Positions 15,453 to 24,621 are shown, counted from the stretch's first letter. The stretch is DNA of 64,000 bases from Clostridia bacterium (GCA_900768545.1 CAAGDD010000004.1:124001-188000), one strand, 5' to 3'. Made by a program: numbers and translations. The notes: generated by a model not told the origin, from the sequence alone.

Positions 15453-15968
15453 TTGAAAAAAAAGTTGGTTGTGAAAATTTGTGTGATGCTTGCGATTGTG
15501 GCTGCACTTTTGACACTTGATCTTGTGACAAAGTATGTCTTTGACGCAAAATTGTCGTCTGGTGAAACAATTACAGTCATTCCACATCTTTTTAATTTTA
15601 AGTTGGTGCACAATTATGGTGCAGCTTGGGGAATGATGGCTGGCAAGCAAGTATTTTTGATTGTGTTAAGTTTGGTGTTTTTGGCCATTTTTGTGTTTTA
15701 TTATGTCAAAGAAAAAGAAAAATCTTGGCTTTTCAATGTTGCTTTTGCGTTTTTGGTTGCTGGCTGCGTAGGAAATATGTATGACCGCATCTTCTTTGGC
15801 TATGTTAGAGATTTTATTCAGTTTGATTTTTGGAAAAGTTTTCCTATTTTCAATTTTGCTGACGCAATTTTGTGTATTGGCGTCGTTTTGTTTGTAATTT
15901 ACTTGATTATTTATTTGGTTAAATCGCGAAAAAACGAAAAAGTGGACGGTGAAAACGATGAAAAATAA
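15453..15968 (+). CDS. lspA: Lipoprotein signal peptidase II
   Basis: A 171-residue four-helix membrane aspartic protease that removes signal peptides from prolipoproteins, such as those encoded at 19044, 20808, 31252 and 46269. Conserved boxes are TLDLVTKY, VHNYGAAWGM, the catalytic GNMYDR near residue 110 and FNFADA near residue 131. The start is TTG, with GTGGGGT about 8 bases before; a GTG fifteen bases downstream is less well placed. The 3' end overlaps rluD, suggesting coupled translation. Confidence 0.93.
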   Translation: MKKKLVVKICVMLAIVAALLTLDLVTKYVFDAKLSSGETITVIPHLFNFKLVHNYGAAWGMMAGKQVFLIVLSLVFLAIFVFYYVKEKEKSWLFNVAFAFLVAGCVGNMYDRIFFGYVRDFIQFDFWKSFPIFNFADAILCIGVVLFVIYLIIYLVKSRKNEKVDGENDEK

Positions 15969-16863
15969 GTTTTTGGTGGAAAATTCTGGGCAAAGACTTG
16001 ATGTTTTTTTAATGGAAAACACCGATTTTACACGCTCTCACATAAAAAATCTTATTGAAAAAGGACTTGTCAGCGTCGGCGGAAAGGTCGCGACAAAGGC
16101 GGGCGCTGCGTTAAAAAATGGAGATGTGGTTGAAATTGAGATGTTGAAGCCGCAAAAAATCTCGACCGAACCTGAAGATGTTGACTTTGAAATAGTTTAT
16201 CAAGATAAAGATTTGGCAGTGATAAACAAGCCACAAGGGCTGGTTGTTCACCCTTGTTCTTCGACAAAAAGTGGCACTTTGGTTAATGGACTTTTGAAAA
16301 AAATCAAAGATTTGAGCGGGATAAATGGCGAACTTCGTCCCGGCATTGTTCATCGACTTGACAAAGACACGAGTGGGCTTTTGGTGATTGCGAAAAACGA
16401 CTTTGCACATGTAAATTTGGCAGAACAAATCAAAAACAAGACTTGTCATCGAAATTATTTGGCGATTTTGGAAGGGAATTTGCCACAAAACAGCGGCAGA
16501 GTCGAAACTTTCATCAAACGCGACCCCAAAAATCGAATAAAAATGAGTGTTCAAGACTCTGGGCGTGTGGCGATAACTGATTTTAAGGTTTTAAAGCACT
16601 TTGAAAAATGTTGCTTGGTGGAATTTTCTCTCCAAACTGGGCGAACTCATCAAATTCGCGTGCATTGCAAATATTTAAATCACCCAATTATCGGTGACAA
16701 ACTTTATGGAAGGGAAGAAAAAGGGCTTGCGGGGCAACTTTTGCACGCTTATAAACTTTCTTTCACGCATCCGCGAACGGGCGAAGTTTTGACTTTTGAA
16801 GCGCCAATTCCAGCCTATTTTCAAGAATTTTTAGACAAACAAAAGCCACTTAAAATCGATTAA
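15958..16863 (+). CDS. rluD: 23S rRNA pseudouridine synthase RluD family
   Basis: A 301-residue RluA-family enzyme. The N-terminal S4 domain (QRLDVFLMENTDFTRSHIKN) is followed by the catalytic block GIVHRLDKDTSGLLV with the nucleophilic aspartate, and the C-terminal LQTGRTHQIRVH. It likely modifies helix 69 of 23S rRNA, but RluA-family specificity cannot be fixed by reading alone. The ATG at 15958 overlaps lspA by 11 bases; a GTG at 15949 is an alternative start that would add three residues. Confidence 0.9.
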   Translation: MKNKFLVENSGQRLDVFLMENTDFTRSHIKNLIEKGLVSVGGKVATKAGAALKNGDVVEIEMLKPQKISTEPEDVDFEIVYQDKDLAVINKPQGLVVHPCSSTKSGTLVNGLLKKIKDLSGINGELRPGIVHRLDKDTSGLLVIAKNDFAHVNLAEQIKNKTCHRNYLAILEGNLPQNSGRVETFIKRDPKNRIKMSVQDSGRVAITDFKVLKHFEKCCLVEFSLQTGRTHQIRVHCKYLNHPIIGDKLYGREEKGLAGQLLHAYKLSFTHPRTGEVLTFEAPIPAYFQEFLDKQKPLKID

Positions 16864-16890
16864 AGCGATTTGATATTGAAATTATAACAA

Positions 16891-16927
16891 AAATACGCTA
16901 GGCACACAAACTTACGCGTATTTTTTT
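16891..16927 (+). terminator. Terminator after rluD
   Basis: AAATACGC (16891-16898) pairs with GCGTATTT (16916-16923) and a T run follows. Confidence 0.85.
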
Positions 16928-16958
16928 GTCACTTTTTTTGGAAAATCTGCTAAAAGTC

Positions 16959-16987
16959 TTGACAAAATGCTTGATTTTTGTTATTAT
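16959..16987 (+). promoter_or_regulatory. Promoter of rplU-prp-rpmA
   Basis: TTGACA, 17 bases, TATTAT; an overlapping TATAAT three bases downstream could also serve as the -10 box. Confidence 0.8.
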
Positions 16988-16990
16988 AAT

Positions 16991-17073
16991 CGTGTATCCG
17001 CATATGTTGGGCTTTTTGAAGTTCGATTATCGGCGCCCTATCGTAGCGAGTTTGGTTAGAGGAGGTAAAAAAA
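16991..17073 (+). promoter_or_regulatory. Probable ribosomal protein L21 leader
   Basis: The 5' leader contains GTATCCGCATATGTTGGGCT followed by GGCGCCCTATCGTAGCG. Its position directly before rplU and the TATCCGCAT...TGGGCT block resemble the L21 leader of Bacillota, an autoregulatory RNA for rplU-prp-rpmA. A covariance-model search would settle it. Confidence 0.55.
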
Positions 17074-17382
17074 ATGTTTGCAGTTATTCAAACAGGTGGA
17101 AAACAATACAATGTTACAGAAAACGACGTAGTTAAAGTTGAAAAACTTGATGGAAACGTTGGTGACAAAGTTAAAGTTGACGTATTATTGGTTTCTGACG
17201 GAACAAAGACCGTTGCAGGAACACCTACTGTTGAAACAGGTGAAGTTGTTGCTGAAATTGTTGCTCATGGAAAAGGCGATAAAGTTGTAGTTTACAAATA
17301 CAAAGCCAAGAAAAATGAACGCAAGAAACAAGGCCACAGACAACCTTGGACACAAATCAAGATTGTTTCAATTAAGATGTAA
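17074..17382 (+). CDS. rplU: 50S ribosomal protein L21
   Basis: A 102-residue 23S rRNA-binding protein, with MFAVIQTGGKQYNV at the start and the basic C-terminal KKQGHRQPWTQIKI. AGAGGAGG is nine bases before the ATG. It is first in the conserved rplU-prp-rpmA operon. Confidence 0.98.
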   Translation: MFAVIQTGGKQYNVTENDVVKVEKLDGNVGDKVKVDVLLVSDGTKTVAGTPTVETGEVVAEIVAHGKGDKVVVYKYKAKKNERKKQGHRQPWTQIKIVSIKM

Positions 17383-17388
17383 TTTGCT

Positions 17389-17712
17389 ATGACGAAAATT
17401 ACTATTATTAAAAAAGATGGCATAATTTGTGCCTACAAAGTGAAAGGTCACAGCGGTTTTGCAGAAGAAGGCAAAGACATTGTTTGCAGTGCGATTTCGG
17501 CGATTTCTCAAATGATTTTGGGCGGTCTTAAAGAAGTTGCGCACGCAGAAGTTGAGAGTATCGTTGAAGACGGCTTTATGCAAGTTTTTGTTAAAGACTA
17601 TTCAAACGAAAAGGCTCAAACCCTTTTAAAAACAATGGAATTGGCTTTCGCAGAACTTTCAAAAGATTATGCTAGATATGTAAAAATGGAGGTTAAAGAA
17701 GATGTTTATTAA
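17389..17712 (+). CDS. prp: Ribosomal-processing cysteine protease Prp
   Basis: A 107-residue protease that removes the N-terminal extension of L27. The catalytic residues lie in KGHSGFAEEGKDIVCSAIS: the histidine near residue 21 and the cysteine near residue 34. It lies between rplU and rpmA and overlaps rpmA by 11 bases. L27 encoded just downstream carries the extension Prp cuts, so enzyme and substrate are made together. In Staphylococcus Prp is essential because L27 is active only after cleavage. Confidence 0.93.
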   Translation: MTKITIIKKDGIICAYKVKGHSGFAEEGKDIVCSAISAISQMILGGLKEVAHAEVESIVEDGFMQVFVKDYSNEKAQTLLKTMELAFAELSKDYARYVKMEVKEDVY

Positions 17713-17974
17713 TTTACAACTTTTTGCCCATCACAAAGGTGGCGGTAGCACCAAGAACGGTAGAGATTCTGCAGGTCAAAGACTTGGAGTTAAAGCTTAT
17801 GCTGGCGAATTTGTTACAGCAGGCTCAATCATCGTTAGACAACGTGGCGCAGAGATTTATCCTGGCGCAAATGTTGGTCTTGGAAGAGATTACACACTTT
17901 ATGCAAAAGCTGACGGAAAAGTCGTTTTTGGAAAGGGTAAAGGAAAGAATATTGTTTCAGTTGTTACTGAATAA
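17702..17974 (+). CDS. rpmA: 50S ribosomal protein L27, with cleavable N-terminal extension
   Basis: A 90-residue protein beginning MFINLQLFAHHKGGGSTKNG. The mature L27 begins at HHKGGGS; the preceding MFINLQLFA is the Prp recognition peptide. Mature L27 reaches the peptidyl-transferase centre with its N-terminus, so removing the extension is needed for activity. AAATGGAGG within prp provides the ribosome binding site. A terminator follows. Confidence 0.97.
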   Translation: MFINLQLFAHHKGGGSTKNGRDSAGQRLGVKAYAGEFVTAGSIIVRQRGAEIYPGANVGLGRDYTLYAKADGKVVFGKGKGKNIVSVVTE

Positions 17975-17977
17975 TTT

Positions 17978-17999
17978 AAGGGCTTTGACGCCCTTTTTT
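17978..17999 (+). terminator. Terminator after rpmA
   Basis: AAGGGC/GCCCTT stem followed by a T run. Confidence 0.88.
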
Positions 18000-18048
18000 G
18001 TTATCATAAAATAAATTGTCAAAAAAGTCGAAAAAGGGAGTGGTTTAA

Positions 18049-18888
18049 ATGCTAAAATATAGCAAAGGAACTGATTTTATCAAGATTTTGGGGAAAGATG
18101 ATTTCAATCCAGAGCATATTTTAAAATGCGGTCAAATGTTTTCATATAAATTTGAAAATGACGGCTATGCAGTTTATTCTGCAGACAAAAAATCAAAGAT
18201 TTTTGAAAACGAAGATGGTTATTTGATCGAGACCAAAGATCCAGATTATTTTGAAAACTATTTTGACTTAAAAACCAATTATTCAAGTATTAAAGAAAAA
18301 CTTTCCCACTACAAAATCTTAAAAGATCCAATCAAGTGGGGCTATGGCATAAGAATTGTCAAACAAGATCTTTTCGAAACAATAATTTCGTTTATTGTGT
18401 CAGCAAACAACAATATGAAGCGCATTCAAATGATTTTGGATCGTCTTCGCACAAAACTTGGCACAAATATGGGCGACTATTATGCTTTTCCGACCAGACA
18501 ACAACTTTTGAGTGTTGACGAACAATTTTTTCAAGAGATTGGTGCGGGCTATCGGGCGAAATATTTGTTTAATGTTGTGCGCCAAATCGATGAGAAAATG
18601 ATTGAAGATTGGAAAAATCTTCAAACCAAAGAATTGCGGCGAAAACTGATTGACTTGTCGGGCATTGGCCCAAAAGTCGCCGACTGCATACTATTATTTG
18701 GCTATGGCAGACAAGATGTTTTTCCAGTTGATACTTGGATGCAGCAGATGTATAACAAATATTATGACGAAGAAGAAAATCGTGAAAAGATACGAAATAT
18801 TATGACCGACAAATTTAAAAATCTCTCGGGTTATGCTCAACAATATTTGTTTTATTACATGACAAAAAATGAAAATTCAAAGACTTAG
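18049..18888 (+). CDS. ogg: 8-oxoguanine DNA glycosylase, OGG1 type
   Basis: A 279-residue base-excision repair glycosylase/lyase. An N-terminal OGG_N domain (NPEHILKCGQMFSY) is followed by the helix-hairpin-helix GPD domain: LSGIGPKVADCILLFG carries the catalytic lysine, and FPVDTW the aspartate. The FIVSANNNMKRI segment is also typical of the OGG1/AGOG group. There is no iron-sulfur cluster motif, separating it from MutY/Nth. AAAGGGAG precedes the ATG. It probably counters oxidative DNA damage in an anaerobe exposed to air. Confidence 0.88.
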   Translation: MLKYSKGTDFIKILGKDDFNPEHILKCGQMFSYKFENDGYAVYSADKKSKIFENEDGYLIETKDPDYFENYFDLKTNYSSIKEKLSHYKILKDPIKWGYGIRIVKQDLFETIISFIVSANNNMKRIQMILDRLRTKLGTNMGDYYAFPTRQQLLSVDEQFFQEIGAGYRAKYLFNVVRQIDEKMIEDWKNLQTKELRRKLIDLSGIGPKVADCILLFGYGRQDVFPVDTWMQQMYNKYYDEEENREKIRNIMTDKFKNLSGYAQQYLFYYMTKNENSKT

Positions 18889-18983
18889 GTCTTAAAAATA
18901 CAAAAAATTCGACAAAATTTGCAAAATTTTGCTAAAAATCACAAAGTTTGAACATTTTTTGTAATTATATTCAAAAATGCCAC

Positions 18984-19012
18984 TTGAAAACCAAAATAAT
19001 TTGTGTTATCAT
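18984..19012 (+). promoter_or_regulatory. Promoter of the lipoprotein gene at 19044
   Basis: TTGAAA, 17 bases, TATCAT. Confidence 0.65.
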
Positions 19013-19043
19013 ATTTAAAAGTAATATTAAGGGGGATAGTATT

Positions 19044-20753
19044 ATGAATAGAAAAAAATCAGAATTTGAAAATCAAAACGAACAAGAAGAAGTTGAAATC
19101 AAAAAGCTTTACAAGCCTATGAAAAAATCAAAAATTTTGCTTCCACTTATTTTGGCGGGCGCTATTGCATTTAGCTCGGCATTGGCTTTGACGGGTTGCA
19201 AGTCGCGAGTTGATAATAACAATCCTTCTGATTCGCAAGTGGTTGATGATGATTCAGACTCGACTGAAAAACCAGACGATTCGTCAAAAGACCCAAAACC
19301 AGAACCAAAACCAGATCCAAAACCAGAACCAGAGCCAATCAACCGCTTTAAAACCTATTATGAATGGGTTGACACTTTGAGCGGAAACAATTTTAGACTT
19401 TCTGTCAATTCTTCGGGCGTAAAAACTGAATGGACATCGACCCCAGATGTTGTTTTGAAGCAAAACGGGGAAGGTTCAACTTATTATGTTTTCAATGCTG
19501 AAAATCCTTATGCTTTGTATGCAGCTGACAATAAAAATTATGAAAAAACCGAAAACATTTTCGCCGACCCTAGCGAAGTTTTCTATGAAGCGTTTAGAAC
19601 ATCTCAATTTTATGATTATGTTGAAGATGAAGGTTTTTATAGAGTTCTTGTTGGACAAAAAGAAAGATTATATACTGTCAAAATCGCAGAAGACGGAAGT
19701 GCTCAATTAAATTCGGACAATTATTCTGCAAAAGTTTATGATATAGGTTCGGTTGACAAAATCGAACTTCCAAAAGAAGAACAACTTTCTCCACTTATGT
19801 ACACCATTGACGAAAACGGAAAATATAAATTCAATTACAAAGAAATGGTTGCCGCTTTTGAAAACTGGTTTAATGGGGACAATCAAGAAAAGACCAATGT
19901 TGATGCGGTATTTTTTAAAGTTGATGAAACTTCAGAAGAATTGTATCCTTTAAGATCAAAAGTTTTATTTGCTGATTTGTCAGAAAATAGATTTATATTC
20001 ACAATTTATAGTGAAACTAAAAATTCAGGCTATATTTCAAGTTATCAGTTCTTCACAGAAAAAATTAAACCAATGATAGCTAACAAAAAATTGAAAACTA
20101 TCGATGATTTTGTAAAATATATGAATAGTTTTGATCTTAAACGCGCTGGCAAAGATAAAATTTTTGGTGGTGGGCTTGATGTTGAATATTTTAAATTTGT
20201 TCCTCAAAATTTAAGAAGATATGATCTTGACTATATCACAACATTCGATAAAGATTACAAAGGCAGCAAAAAGGAAACATTGTTGACCACACTTTGTGAT
20301 CGTTGGTTCTATAAATTCAATAATGAAGGTGTGCGCAATGAAGGCTGGGGAGAAGATTCTCTTAATTATGAAAACAGAGATTTCTTGAAGTTTAAAAACC
20401 CTAAAGTTTTGTTTGCTGTTAAAGGCAATGCTGAAATGCAAAGTCCATCTACAGATTTGGGGTGGTATGCTACATTTAGAATTCAAATGTTGGTGGAAGA
20501 TGAAGGAAAATTGTATGCTGTTGAATCTTCTTTTGCGTCATCAGATGTAAAAGCTATTGAAGACAAATATAGTGAATGGGACGATCAAATTGGCCAATAT
20601 CTTCGCAATATTATGATCAAACCTACTGAAAAAGAATATGACACGTATAAAAAATATTACAAACTTGGAACTACAAAAAAAATAGAATTGCAATCAGAGA
20701 ATATTACTTTGTGGCAAGAAATGTTGAATAATAACGAAAAAATTAAGGAATAG
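19044..20753 (+). CDS. Lipoprotein of unknown function with proline-rich linker
   Basis: A 569-residue surface lipoprotein. After a charged N-terminal 30 residues comes a hydrophobic signal and lipobox ALTGC, with the modified cysteine near residue 52, unusually late because of the long charged prefix. An acidic Ser/Asp stretch and a KPEPKPDPKPEP linker follow, then a 450-residue domain I do not recognise. The ATG at 19044 has AAGGGGGA 8 bases upstream; longer in-frame extensions upstream lack a site. The linker would hold the domain away from the membrane. A second unrelated-looking lipoprotein follows. Confidence 0.85.
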   Translation: MNRKKSEFENQNEQEEVEIKKLYKPMKKSKILLPLILAGAIAFSSALALTGCKSRVDNNNPSDSQVVDDDSDSTEKPDDSSKDPKPEPKPDPKPEPEPINRFKTYYEWVDTLSGNNFRLSVNSSGVKTEWTSTPDVVLKQNGEGSTYYVFNAENPYALYAADNKNYEKTENIFADPSEVFYEAFRTSQFYDYVEDEGFYRVLVGQKERLYTVKIAEDGSAQLNSDNYSAKVYDIGSVDKIELPKEEQLSPLMYTIDENGKYKFNYKEMVAAFENWFNGDNQEKTNVDAVFFKVDETSEELYPLRSKVLFADLSENRFIFTIYSETKNSGYISSYQFFTEKIKPMIANKKLKTIDDFVKYMNSFDLKRAGKDKIFGGGLDVEYFKFVPQNLRRYDLDYITTFDKDYKGSKKETLLTTLCDRWFYKFNNEGVRNEGWGEDSLNYENRDFLKFKNPKVLFAVKGNAEMQSPSTDLGWYATFRIQMLVEDEGKLYAVESSFASSDVKAIEDKYSEWDDQIGQYLRNIMIKPTEKEYDTYKKYYKLGTTKKIELQSENITLWQEMLNNNEKIKE

Positions 20754-20780
20754 TTTAAAATTCCTTGATTTTTTTTTGAT
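20745..20780 (+). terminator. Terminator overlapping the end of the 19044 gene
   Basis: AAGGAAT, including the stop codon region, pairs with ATTCCTT, followed by GA and a long T run. Confidence 0.75.
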
Positions 20781-20807
20781 CATTGTGATAGAATAAGGTG
20801 TATGAAA

Positions 20808-22862
20808 ATGAGTATGAAAAACAAAAAAAGTTATAGAATTTTGGCACTTTTATTGTGCTTTATGTTTATGTTTGCTGTAGGCTGCACAGGTGGCGCAGGA
20901 GAAGATGATGACAATGGCGGTGATTACAAGTCATTGGATCAAGTCAAAGTAATTTCTCGTCCGGGCGACTATGATTTTTCTGATGCAGTTGGTGAAAATT
21001 CTCAATATTTTTACAATTTGTTTTCAAGCAGCGTTGTAAAAAACTTGTATGAATTTTATGCTGGTATTAACACCAGTTTGCATAATGTGGAAATACATAA
21101 TGACGAAAGACCAAAATTGAGAGAGTCTTTGTATGCTAATTTTGATTATTCAAATGGTCTTTCTTACAAAAAAGGCGAAACCAACGACGATTCTGACACA
21201 TTTGGAAATTCTGAAAATGACTTTTATTATGTGTTTGACGCGCCAAGATATAGCATTGAAAAAATTGAAGTCAAAGAAGAAAATGGTGAGAAAAAACTTG
21301 TTATCACAGTTGATACTGCTTCAAAATGGCTTTGGTCACTTGCAAGTGACGGCACAAATGATGAAAACAAAAACATTTTCCAAATTTTGGCAGATAAAGA
21401 TGTTGATAGCAGTTATTCAAACGGTGTCTATACGGGAAATTATAACAGCTTTGATGATTTAATTGTTAGTATTAAGAATGCAAGATTGGATCAATCTCTT
21501 TTCAACAATGTTTTAAACAACAAAATCGGTAAGGCTTATGTTGATGTTGCAAAAAATTCAGAAAACATCAAGATAAAATATAGCAATTCACCATTCTATG
21601 AAAAAATGGTTGAAAATGCCGAAATTACTGCAAAAAACTATTTTCAAGATGCATTTGAATATGCTGTTTATATGACTGTTTTGGGTTATGATTACAAAGC
21701 TGAAGCAGATGCTGGTTATTTTGATTTTAATATTAGTTATGGCGCTGACGACTTTGTTAGCGACATTAAAGTTTTGTGGGCTGGACAACAGACCTCTATT
21801 ATTGACGCGCTTCAAAAAGCGAAAGATTTATACAAAAAAACTGCCAACTTTGTTGGAATTACAGCGGAAAATAAAGTGAAATTGATCGACTTTATCAAAG
21901 ATAAGGTCTTGGGCGTTAACGCGCTCGCAAAGGGACAATATTCGATTGTTACAAGAGAACTCGGCGCAGCTGGGGAAGTTTTGAGCACAAACGAAGTAAA
22001 AATTAACAAAAATTATGATATATTTGCCGAAAATTTGGTGGCTTTTGCATGTTCAGAAGCTGCTATCGGCATCGACGGAGAATCACCTTTATCGCTCAGT
22101 GAGCCATTTTTGGCCTCGCAAATCACTGACTATAAGGGTGATTATTTTAAAATAGACGAAAATGATGAAGGAAGAGATCCTTTCGCGCATATTGATGCGA
22201 CCGAATATCAAGCGTTGATTTTGAGTCCAAATCAAGAAAACATTGGTCAATATTTTATGGACTTGATGCTCGCGTTTGAATATTATGATTATGAAAATGG
22301 CGACAACAAAGGTGCTGATTATGCTGATGAACTTGTTTTGAATGTTGGTGTTCGTTATTTTGACTGCAACGCAAATGGTGGTGACGGAGATTATGTTTTC
22401 AATCAAGAATCTCAAATCAAAGTCAAATATGGCCGTTTTGGAACTTTCAAAGATGCAAATGGTGAAGATGATGACGAAGCAAATTGCTTCTATATTGGTT
22501 ATTGCACAGACGAAGATTTGAAAGAATATTATGATGTTGCGCTCGACAACACCTTCAAATTTGAATCGAAGTTTAATGACAACGAATATATCAAGACAGA
22601 AGCGGCTGACGGCGAAAAGAAGAGTTCTCGTTTGATCACAGGAACATCAAAAACAAGAGAATATTTCAAATTGAATCAATCTTCAAGTTATGGCAGTTAT
22701 GGAACTTTGAACAACGCGAAGTTTTCAAAGAACAATGGCGGCGCAGAAGCAAGCAGTTATTTTGAAATTTACTTTGATATCGTAAAGGTTAAGGGCGAAG
22801 CGAAAAATTACAACTTCAAGGTTGGAATTATGACTTTTGAAACAGATGTTAGCCTTGACTAA
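20808..22862 (+). CDS. Large lipoprotein of unknown function
   Basis: A 684-residue lipoprotein: signal peptide with lipobox FAVGC near residue 27, then an acidic Gly/Asp segment. The long body has no recognisable enzymatic motif. AAGGTG lies 7 bases before the ATG at 20808; the ATG at 20802 would leave almost no spacing. Like the preceding lipoprotein it is rich in Asn, Asp, Tyr and Lys, and it may be involved in cell-surface binding or quality control. It might relate to SurA/PrsA-like chaperones, but no PPIase motif is visible. Confidence 0.8.
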   Translation: MSMKNKKSYRILALLLCFMFMFAVGCTGGAGEDDDNGGDYKSLDQVKVISRPGDYDFSDAVGENSQYFYNLFSSSVVKNLYEFYAGINTSLHNVEIHNDERPKLRESLYANFDYSNGLSYKKGETNDDSDTFGNSENDFYYVFDAPRYSIEKIEVKEENGEKKLVITVDTASKWLWSLASDGTNDENKNIFQILADKDVDSSYSNGVYTGNYNSFDDLIVSIKNARLDQSLFNNVLNNKIGKAYVDVAKNSENIKIKYSNSPFYEKMVENAEITAKNYFQDAFEYAVYMTVLGYDYKAEADAGYFDFNISYGADDFVSDIKVLWAGQQTSIIDALQKAKDLYKKTANFVGITAENKVKLIDFIKDKVLGVNALAKGQYSIVTRELGAAGEVLSTNEVKINKNYDIFAENLVAFACSEAAIGIDGESPLSLSEPFLASQITDYKGDYFKIDENDEGRDPFAHIDATEYQALILSPNQENIGQYFMDLMLAFEYYDYENGDNKGADYADELVLNVGVRYFDCNANGGDGDYVFNQESQIKVKYGRFGTFKDANGEDDDEANCFYIGYCTDEDLKEYYDVALDNTFKFESKFNDNEYIKTEAADGEKKSSRLITGTSKTREYFKLNQSSSYGSYGTLNNAKFSKNNGGAEASSYFEIYFDIVKVKGEAKNYNFKVGIMTFETDVSLD

Positions 22863-22895
22863 AACGGAAAACAAAACCTAAAAAATTTAAACAAA

Positions 22896-22923
22896 AAACA
22901 CATCGATTTGGTGTGTTTTTTTG
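22896..22923 (+). terminator. Terminator after the 20808 gene
   Basis: AAACACA/TGTGTTT stem followed by T residues. Confidence 0.85.
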
Positions 22924-22945
22924 ATAAATTTATTGGCTTTGGGTA

Positions 22946-22974
22946 TAGACATTTGCTTGCTTGTGTGATATAAT
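22946..22974 (+). promoter_or_regulatory. floA promoter
   Basis: TAGACA, 17 bases, TATAAT preceded by TGA. Confidence 0.7.
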
Positions 22975-22993
22975 ATTCATATAGGAGTAATTT

Positions 22994-23983
22994 ATGAACC
23001 CAGGCTGGATTGTGCTTATTGTTTTTTGCGCGCTTTTGTTTATTTATGCGCTTACTATATTTATTTTGTTGCCAAAAAAGGCTTATTTTTCGGCTCTTTT
23101 TTCAGGCACTTATATCTCAACATTTAAGTTGATCGGACTCAAACTTCGAAAAACAGATTATCAAAACATTGTTGAAGCATATATTGTCGCAAAAAAATCA
23201 ATGATCGGCTTGTCTATCGCACAAATCGAAAGCATTGCTGCGTCGGGCGGCAATCCTTTGAAAGTTGTCAATGGAGTTGTTTCTTCAAGAAATGCAAAAC
23301 TTGATTTTGATATCGATTTCGTCAAAGCAATCGACATTTCGGGCAGAGATGTTTTGCAAGTTATCCAAGAATGTATGAATCCAAAAGTTATCCAAATTCC
23401 TTTGGTTACTGGCGTCGCTCAAGACAATTTTGAAGTGTCTGTTAAAGCGTCACTCACTTTGAAAGTCAACATCAAAAACTTTTTGGAAGGCACGACCGAA
23501 GATACTGTTTCAGCGCGCGCCGTTGAGGCGATTGTTACAAAAATTTCAAACACCGCCGTTGCAAAATCTTTGACATCAAGACCAGAACTTTTGGACAAGG
23601 CCATTTTCGACGCCGGTGTTGACACTGACTCAAAATATGTTTTGGAGTCTGCAGATATCGTGTTTATCACACTTGGCGAAAACAAAAATGCTTTGCTTGA
23701 GAAACAACTTATTGAAAAGCAGAATATTATAGAAAAGAACAAACTCGAACAACGCAAGATTTTGGCTGCGGCTTTGGAACAAGAAGAAAAGGTCAAAATT
23801 CAAGAAGCAAAGCGAAAAATTTATGAAGAAGAGCAAGAGATTCCAAGAGCACTTGCTCAAGCCGTTAAAGACGGAAAAATTAAAGATATTGTTGATTTTT
23901 ACAAATTGCAAAATTTGCAAGCTGACACCGAAATGCGCAGATTGATGGCAAAAAATTATAAAAACGACAAGAATGAAGATTAG
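22994..23983 (+). CDS. floA: Flotillin-like protein FloA
   Basis: A 329-residue membrane-microdomain scaffold. One N-terminal membrane segment (residues 4-27) is followed by the flotillin/SPFH region with MIGLSIAQIESIAASGGNPL, GRDVLQVIQ and VTKISNTAVAKSL, and a C-terminal coiled-coil rich in Glu, Lys and Gln (about 225-285). These match YqfA of Bacillus throughout. TAGGAG lies 7 bases before the ATG. The gene opens the floA-yqfC-yqfD-ybeY-era stretch, an order known from B. subtilis but here condensed. Confidence 0.93.
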   Translation: MNPGWIVLIVFCALLFIYALTIFILLPKKAYFSALFSGTYISTFKLIGLKLRKTDYQNIVEAYIVAKKSMIGLSIAQIESIAASGGNPLKVVNGVVSSRNAKLDFDIDFVKAIDISGRDVLQVIQECMNPKVIQIPLVTGVAQDNFEVSVKASLTLKVNIKNFLEGTTEDTVSARAVEAIVTKISNTAVAKSLTSRPELLDKAIFDAGVDTDSKYVLESADIVFITLGENKNALLEKQLIEKQNIIEKNKLEQRKILAAALEQEEKVKIQEAKRKIYEEEQEIPRALAQAVKDGKIKDIVDFYKLQNLQADTEMRRLMAKNYKNDKNED

Positions 23984-23991
23984 GAGGAAAG

Positions 23992-24621
23992 ATGATTTAT
24001 CTTTATTCAGCGGCGATTGTTTTGGCGTGCGTTGGCATTGTCTTGGCTTTTGTGTTTTATTTTAAAAAACAAGAAAAGTCAAAAAACAAGTTAAAAAACG
24101 CAGAAAAACACGAAAAAATTGAAAAAAAACCTGAATTTTCTTCAAATAATGATGAAAAATCAAAAATTGTTGAAGAAAAAACAGAAGAAAAAACAGAAGA
24201 AAAAACTGACGACAAAAAAGAAAATTTGCTTGAAACTTTTTCATTAGAAGAAGAGAAAAAAGAAAAAGCGAAAGAAGAATTGGAAGATCATCCTTTCTAT
24301 CAAAAAATTAAGCGAATGAATTTTGATGAGTTTGATGACGAAGATTTTGATTCAAACGACTTGGACAATGATTTCGATGATGATTTTGAAGACGATCTTG
24401 ACGACGACAAAATTACCAAAATTCAAACCTATCAAGATATGATCGAATCACAAAATGATTCTACTTTGCCAAAGAAATCTGTTAGCAATTTAGATGATGA
24501 TTTTGATTTTGCGAGTTTGCTTCGAAACACATCGCAAGCAAAAATGGAGCTTGACAAGTTGGCACAAGAATTGATAGACAATCGACCTATCGACAATATT
24601 GACGACGACAAAAACGATTAA
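23992..24621 (+). CDS. Acidic single-pass membrane protein of unknown function
   Basis: A 209-residue protein eight bases after floA. A hydrophobic N-terminal segment (residues 3-24) is followed by KKQEKSKNK and then an extremely charged, disordered region containing EEKTEEKTEEKTDDK repeats and Asp-rich runs. It occupies the position of yqfB but shows no similarity I can see. AGGAGG precedes the ATG. A FloA partner is plausible from position only. The low-complexity sequence makes homology searches unreliable. Confidence 0.8.
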   Translation: MIYLYSAAIVLACVGIVLAFVFYFKKQEKSKNKLKNAEKHEKIEKKPEFSSNNDEKSKIVEEKTEEKTEEKTDDKKENLLETFSLEEEKKEKAKEELEDHPFYQKIKRMNFDEFDDEDFDSNDLDNDFDDDFEDDLDDDKITKIQTYQDMIESQNDSTLPKKSVSNLDDDFDFASLLRNTSQAKMELDKLAQELIDNRPIDNIDDDKND

